From Lachnospiraceae bacterium (lineage in GTDB: Bacteria; Bacillota; Clostridia; Lachnospirales; Lachnospiraceae), in the NCBI GenBank assembly GCA_017622795.1, contig JAGAQI010000086.1, positions 1 to 64,000 on the forward strand: a DNA stretch of 64,000 nucleotides, written 5' to 3'. Of this stretch, positions 60,566 through 64,000 are shown one piece after another. The stretch's first letter is position 1, and each line of letters opens with the position of its first letter. The translations under genes were made by a program, and so were the position numbers. The notes under the pieces were generated by a model. It was given only the letters and a program-made list of their open reading frames with translations. It did not search any database and had not been told where the DNA came from.

Positions 60566-61612
60566 TCATATACGTGACCTTACAAAAATATATGGGGCTT
60601 TCGTTTCTCTTAATTCCGGAATATCCATATTAAATGATATGCGATTTTTCGAATCGTATTTAGAATACACTTCTGTGATTCCAACTCTTTTCAGTAAAAG
60701 CTGTTCCTCTAATATTTTTTGCGGGTCAAATATTTTATTTGGATTACAGTACAAATCAGCGATTATGTAGAAGTCTTGTTTATAGTGTTTTATGTCTTTA
60801 TCGGTAAAACTTAACGACATTAAATGCTGTTTCAAAGTTTCTATTGCTGATTTTACACTTTCATTCTTTTCGTATTTCGGTTTCGCTAGAAGTTTCTGTA
60901 TAAAATTATTATAGTGGTCAAATAAAACCAGTTTCTTAAAATATTGTGATATTTCTTCTCTTTTAATACGTGTACCCTCTTGCGAACGCACTCTCCCTGA
61001 ATTTCCCAATATCCATGAATATTGCTCGTAAAAATACAAATAATCTGGATTGACCTGCAAAGGAAATATTTTATCATATGTCTCTTCGGATAATGCATGA
61101 TGAAAATTCAATGCATGGAGCATTTCCATAAACAAAATAGCTTTCCAGTTTTGGGTATTCATAGTGATTTTAGGTAGAATGACTTCGCACTCGTAATTTT
61201 CCTCTTGAACAAGAATTGTCCCTATACAAATAAGTTCTTTTGACAAACGTTCATAAACATCCGGTGTTGTAATAAAAACATAAAAATCGTTTTTTACATG
61301 AAACATAAAGCTAAATTTATGTGGTTTTATATTGTACTGTTTGTAAAAATGAGTAATAATTTCTTCTTCATGTAAAAAATCATTTTCTTCATTCAAAGGG
61401 CACATTATCTTAACTGGATAGTCCATAATTCGATACCGTCCACATTTTTTCTCGTGAATAAGCCAACCTTGTTGGCATAATCTATATATTGCTTGACGAC
61501 ATGCCTTTTTGCTTATATTTGCTTCATTACGATTGATATAAGTAATGGCATCTCTGATATAAAACTCCCCATTCTTAGCAATTTTAGTAAGCCATTCTTT
61601 ATAATCCCTCAT
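60566..61612 (-). CDS. Orphan 348-aa element protein with N-terminal winged-helix-like domain
   Basis: I do not recognise the family. Residues 1-65 look like a winged-helix domain (EFYIRDAITYINRNEANISK, then KACRQAIYRLCQQGWLI), similar in layout to AbiEi-type or other transcriptional regulators. The remaining 280 residues are rich in Tyr, Phe, Lys and Glu with no clear catalytic motif or membrane helix. It is AT-rich like the rest of the element. It lies between two inverted copies of the same 53-nt leader, so it may be the regulator that binds them. It could instead be cargo such as an abortive-infection protein. Confidence 0.6.
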   Translation of the reverse strand: MRDYKEWLTKIAKNGEFYIRDAITYINRNEANISKKACRQAIYRLCQQGWLIHEKKCGRYRIMDYPVKIMCPLNEENDFLHEEEIITHFYKQYNIKPHKFSFMFHVKNDFYVFITTPDVYERLSKELICIGTILVQEENYECEVILPKITMNTQNWKAILFMEMLHALNFHHALSEETYDKIFPLQVNPDYLYFYEQYSWILGNSGRVRSQEGTRIKREEISQYFKKLVLFDHYNNFIQKLLAKPKYEKNESVKSAIETLKQHLMSLSFTDKDIKHYKQDFYIIADLYCNPNKIFDPQKILEEQLLLKRVGITEVYSKYDSKNRISFNMDIPELRETKAPYIFVRSRI

Positions 61613-61719
61613 AATCTTTTATACCGAGTCCTTTCGTTTCAATTGTTCATATTTTATCACGTCAAAGCATCTTTGTATATGGATTTTCTATAAATCGAAT
61701 CAGAAAAACGTTACAAATC

Positions 61720-61772
61720 GCCCAAATAAATTCCACATAATATTTGCGCCTGCGATGCAGAGTACAAATATT
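61720..61772 (+). promoter_or_regulatory. Shared 53-nt leader/operator, rep copy
   Basis: GCCCAAATAAATTCCACA (61720-61737) is followed by the dyad AATATTTG (61739-61746), CTGC-GAT-GCAG (61750-61760) and CAAATATT (61765-61772), directly before the RBS GGGAGG (61773-61778). It is the inverted counterpart of 60419-60471. As RNA, the dyad would form a stem just before the ribosome binding site; as DNA it is a palindromic operator. Confidence 0.75.
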
Positions 61773-61786
61773 GGGAGGAATAGGTA

Positions 61787-62956
61787 ATGTGCGAACAAAA
61801 CACAACAAAGAAAAAGGAAACAGATTTAAAGGATGGAATTGGAATTAAACTCGATATGGTACAACTAAATTGTATTTTAGTGGATGATATTTTCGATTTA
61901 GAGCGATTGTTTCAATGTGGAATAGCGAAATACAATATTGCCGCTCATAATCATATTGAGTTACGCAAAGGAGAGAAATTCACTTCGTTGTGTATCAAAA
62001 ATGCGAGTTGTGGAATTAAAGAATTTACATACAAAATCTGTCCGGATTATCAAGGCAGATTAAAAGCCTATGGTTCGTTGCAACTCATTGTGGATGACCC
62101 GGAATTACGGAATTTAAATTGTCGTAGTTTTTCGGAATTTAAAGATGCATTGTTAGATGTGAAGTTGTATCTGGAAGAATGCTATGGAATATGCATTTCA
62201 TATAGTAAAGCGATGTTTCACACAATAGAAATCAATAAGACATTTGCATATTCATGGAATCATGATGCGCTTGAGCTGTTGATTAGTATTATACCACCAA
62301 TAAAAAGGATGCCGTATAGACCACCGTTTAACATTCGAACTGGGAAAGGTGTCAATGCAGTTACAGATGTATCTGAATTTACTGCATTTAGTAAGGGATT
62401 TAAAAACGGAAAAGGTGCATGTGCAAAGTTTTATGATAAAACAAAACAGCTACAAGATATGTACAAAATAGAGGTGGACGATGATTATTTGCGCTTTGAA
62501 CTTGCCTTTGCGAATGCAAAAAAAATTCAGCAAGTTTTTGGAACAAACAAATTAAAGGATTTCTCGCAAGAGATTATTGATGAAACATTTTATTCATTTG
62601 TAGACCGCTGCTTTATACGTTCCTATGATGACTATTGTGTAGAACGGCGTAAATTGCTGAAAAAGATTTTTGTAAATGAATTTGAAAAAGAACCCCGGAG
62701 TATTGCGTGGATTCAAGATGCAATATTGAAGATAATTGACATCGAAAAGGAAAGAAATTCACATCAGATACTGCAAGACATAAATGAAATATATGAGATA
62801 TGGAAAGCGATACCATTTAGCAATCGCTTTCAACGAGCGAAGTTTAAAAGGAAATTAACAAATATATGCAGGGATGATTTTCCGTTGCTGTTAACTGATA
62901 TTGATAACATAACAAGAAGCTTGTTGCTCATTTTATCACAGCGAGAAGAAGCATAA
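61787..62956 (+). CDS. Putative replication initiation protein (Rep_trans / gpII-like)
   Basis: A 389-aa protein. The central part contains CAKFYDKTKQL followed by YLRFELAFANAKKIQQVFG, a layout found in rolling-circle initiators of the Rep_trans and filamentous-phage gpII groups (FYDK...LRxEL). The N-terminal GSLQLIVDDPELRN resembles their substrate-contact region. A catalytic Tyr cannot be chosen with certainty. ATG 61787 follows GGGAGGA by 7 nt. Position between int and mob genes fits a mobilizable element with autonomous or ICE-assisted replication. Confidence 0.5.
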   Translation: MCEQNTTKKKETDLKDGIGIKLDMVQLNCILVDDIFDLERLFQCGIAKYNIAAHNHIELRKGEKFTSLCIKNASCGIKEFTYKICPDYQGRLKAYGSLQLIVDDPELRNLNCRSFSEFKDALLDVKLYLEECYGICISYSKAMFHTIEINKTFAYSWNHDALELLISIIPPIKRMPYRPPFNIRTGKGVNAVTDVSEFTAFSKGFKNGKGACAKFYDKTKQLQDMYKIEVDDDYLRFELAFANAKKIQQVFGTNKLKDFSQEIIDETFYSFVDRCFIRSYDDYCVERRKLLKKIFVNEFEKEPRSIAWIQDAILKIIDIEKERNSHQILQDINEIYEIWKAIPFSNRFQRAKFKRKLTNICRDDFPLLLTDIDNITRSLLLILSQREEA

Positions 62957-63496
62957 TGGTATCATATTATGGTTCCAAACCTAAAGCTGGTGATAACGTG
63001 GATAAGTGCTGTAACATATAGGTTTAGAGGTATTTTAAATACCATAAAATGTTGCAAGAAATCCGACAACATAAATGTAGTTCAATGTACGAATATATAA
63101 AAATATATTACACAATCTCGGAAGACGTTAGTCGAACCGAGGCGGCGAGGTCACAAGTGAATACTTGTGAGCTTGCACGCAAACCCATTAATCCTATACT
63201 AGCTGCCAATGATTATAGATATGTCAATATTAGCCAAGTGCTTATGTTGACCTTTTGCGTGTCGGTGTGCTGTAAGTCAACCGGATTTGCAATCCGGAAC
63301 ACCCCTCTCGCAAGGTTGAAAAAAATAATGCCATCTTCGCCAAAAATAAAAAAGGATAATATATAAGAGGGGTGTTAAAAATTGCAAGCTACCCGGAAGT
63401 GATTGCCACAAGTGGCAGCACTCCCAGAACTTGCGAGGGATATTCCCTTCGAACCCTTACCCCAAAGCCGCCAGGCTAAGAAAGGAGCGTGAGAAA
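62957..63496 (+). other. 540-nt structured non-coding region, candidate oriT
   Basis: No convincing ORF. An AAACCTA/TAGGTTT pair (62979-62985 with about 63021-63027) and the palindrome GGTATTTTAAATACC (about 63029-63043) follow the rep stop. A stem CACAAGT-GAAT-ACTTGTG lies at about 63152-63169. CCGGATT-TGC-AATCCGG (63281-63297) comes next, then AACACCCCTCT (63298-63308) pairing with AGAGGGGTGTT (63366-63376). AGTGATTGCCAC-AA-GTGGCAGCACT (63398-63422) and AGGGA-TAT-TCCCT (63436-63448) lie just before mobC. Inverted repeats directly before mobC and the relaxase are the usual place of an origin of transfer. Confidence 0.55.
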
Positions 63497-63820
63497 ATGG
63501 CAAATAGAAAGAGACCTTATCAGTATATCGTAAGGTTATCAGAACCGGAGACCTGGCTGCTTTATGATAAGGTGTCCCAAGCTGGCAGTTCGCAGCAAGA
63601 ATACATCCGGAGGTGCATCCTGGGCGCACAAGTGATTAACACCGACGGATTGAAACAGTTACTTCCGGAACTGAAAAGAATAGGCAACAATCTTAATCAG
63701 ATTGCCCGGAGCTGCAATCAGGGAAAACAGGCAGCGGCAGAGGAAGTGGCTGCTATAAGAATTGAGGTGTGTGAGATTTGTGCATTGTTAAAGCAGCAGC
63801 TGGCGGACATTCTTCGATAA
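63497..63820 (+). CDS. mobC: Relaxosome accessory protein MobC
   Basis: A 107-aa basic protein with an N-terminal ribbon-helix-helix-like region (PYQYIVRLSEPETWLLYDKV, SSQQEYIRRCIL) and the MobC signature LPELKRIGNNLNQIARSCNQG. It binds oriT and helps the relaxase open it. ATG 63497 follows AAAGGAGCGTGAG; an upstream in-frame start at 63431 lies in the inverted repeat region and is rejected. The relaxase gene follows after 8 nt. Confidence 0.9.
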   Translation: MANRKRPYQYIVRLSEPETWLLYDKVSQAGSSQQEYIRRCILGAQVINTDGLKQLLPELKRIGNNLNQIARSCNQGKQAAAEEVAAIRIEVCEICALLKQQLADILR

Positions 63821-63828
63821 GTGGAATT

Positions 63829-64000
63829 ATGCGGTACGTTAGCCAGGAAGAAAAAACGGAAAGTAGGCTTATGTCCGGTTTTAATTGCAGCAACAACCCG
63901 GAAGAAGCTCTTCGAGAAATGAAAGCAACCCAGGAAATGTGGGGAAAGACCGGAGGAAGAACCTATAAGCATTTCATACAGAGCTTTTCAGAAAAAGAAA
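63829..64000 (+). CDS. Relaxase/mobilization nuclease (MobA/VirD2-like), N-terminal fragment
   Basis: The first 57 codons are in the window and the frame is open at the edge. The product begins MRYVSQEEKTESRLMSGFNC and ends in RTYKHFIQSFSEKE, which matches the YKHxIQSF strand of MOBP-type relaxases (usual form HHxIQSF). The catalytic Tyr and the HxH metal site are beyond or at the edge, so activity cannot be judged. Together with mobC and the inverted repeats it defines the mobilization module. Confidence 0.8.
   Translation, partial: MRYVSQEEKTESRLMSGFNCSNNPEEALREMKATQEMWGKTGGRTYKHFIQSFSEKE

Noticed and set aside
63281..63297. tRNA-Cys-like anticodon arm (CCGGATTTGCAATCCGG)
   Set aside because: A 7-nt loop with GCA can be drawn, but no D arm, T arm or acceptor stem can be built around it.
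63049..63366. 105-codon ORF between the Rep-like gene and mobC
   Set aside because: It has no RBS, no recognisable domain and overlaps strong inverted repeats; structured DNA explains it better.

Overview
The window looks like the chromosome of a low-to-moderate GC, Gram-positive anaerobic gut Firmicute of the family Lachnospiraceae. Support includes glutamine synthetase III, a CD3324-type HTH protein, YesL and DUF5721-type proteins, a CIRCE element, strong AGGAGG ribosome binding sites, and near-uniform plus-strand coding. Two very large secreted pectinolytic proteins (a CE8 pectinesterase and a PL9 pectate lyase) suggest a pectin specialist such as Lachnospira (the L. eligens / L. pectinoschiza group). 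The species is inference.

Layout. 1-141 is the right end of an IS3-family element. 297-2488 holds small redox genes and a broken HD-hydrolase gene. 2682-5849 is an accessory stretch: Fic with an HTH domain, an AAA ATPase, a Nudix hydrolase and a CD3324-ParB fusion. 5983-8330 encodes MntP and a sigma factor with a long C-terminal extension. 8526-14632 holds a hydrolase, a pseudouridine synthase, an EcsC protein and a heterodimeric ABC exporter. 14686-28390 is carbon and nitrogen housekeeping: ManA, GlgB, MscS, GSIII, an ABC-F ATPase, and a GH13 protein that has lost its catalytic residues. 28419-30519 is htpG under a CIRCE element. 31489-31898 contains a tandem repeat, a 30-bp hairpin and tRNA-Thr/tRNA-Pro on the minus strand. 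32041-33646 is a NitT/TauT-type ABC pair. 33758-42765 is a five-gene Opp system in which at least four subunits are strongly enlarged. 43773-46228 is a radical SAM DNA-repair pair with a LexA-like operator. 46218-49536 holds GNAT, CYTH and RlmD genes plus a minus-strand lipoprotein.

49693-58779 is the pectin module. The two genes have near-identical promoters, each with a LacI/CcpA-type dyad fused to the -35 box. The CE8 enzyme should remove methyl esters and the PL9 lyase should cut the de-esterified chain. The CE8 protein has a LysM domain and the PL9 protein a C-terminal membrane anchor, so both probably stay at the cell surface.

58969-64000 is tRNA-Gly(GCC) followed by the left part of an integrated mobilizable element. 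It holds a tyrosine recombinase, an orphan 348-aa HTH protein, a replication-initiator-like protein, a structured candidate oriT, MobC and the start of a relaxase. A 53-nt leader carrying a 34-nt dyad lies in opposite orientation directly upstream of both the integrase and the Rep-like gene, bracketing the orphan gene. This looks like a compact shared control circuit. The element runs off the right edge of the window.
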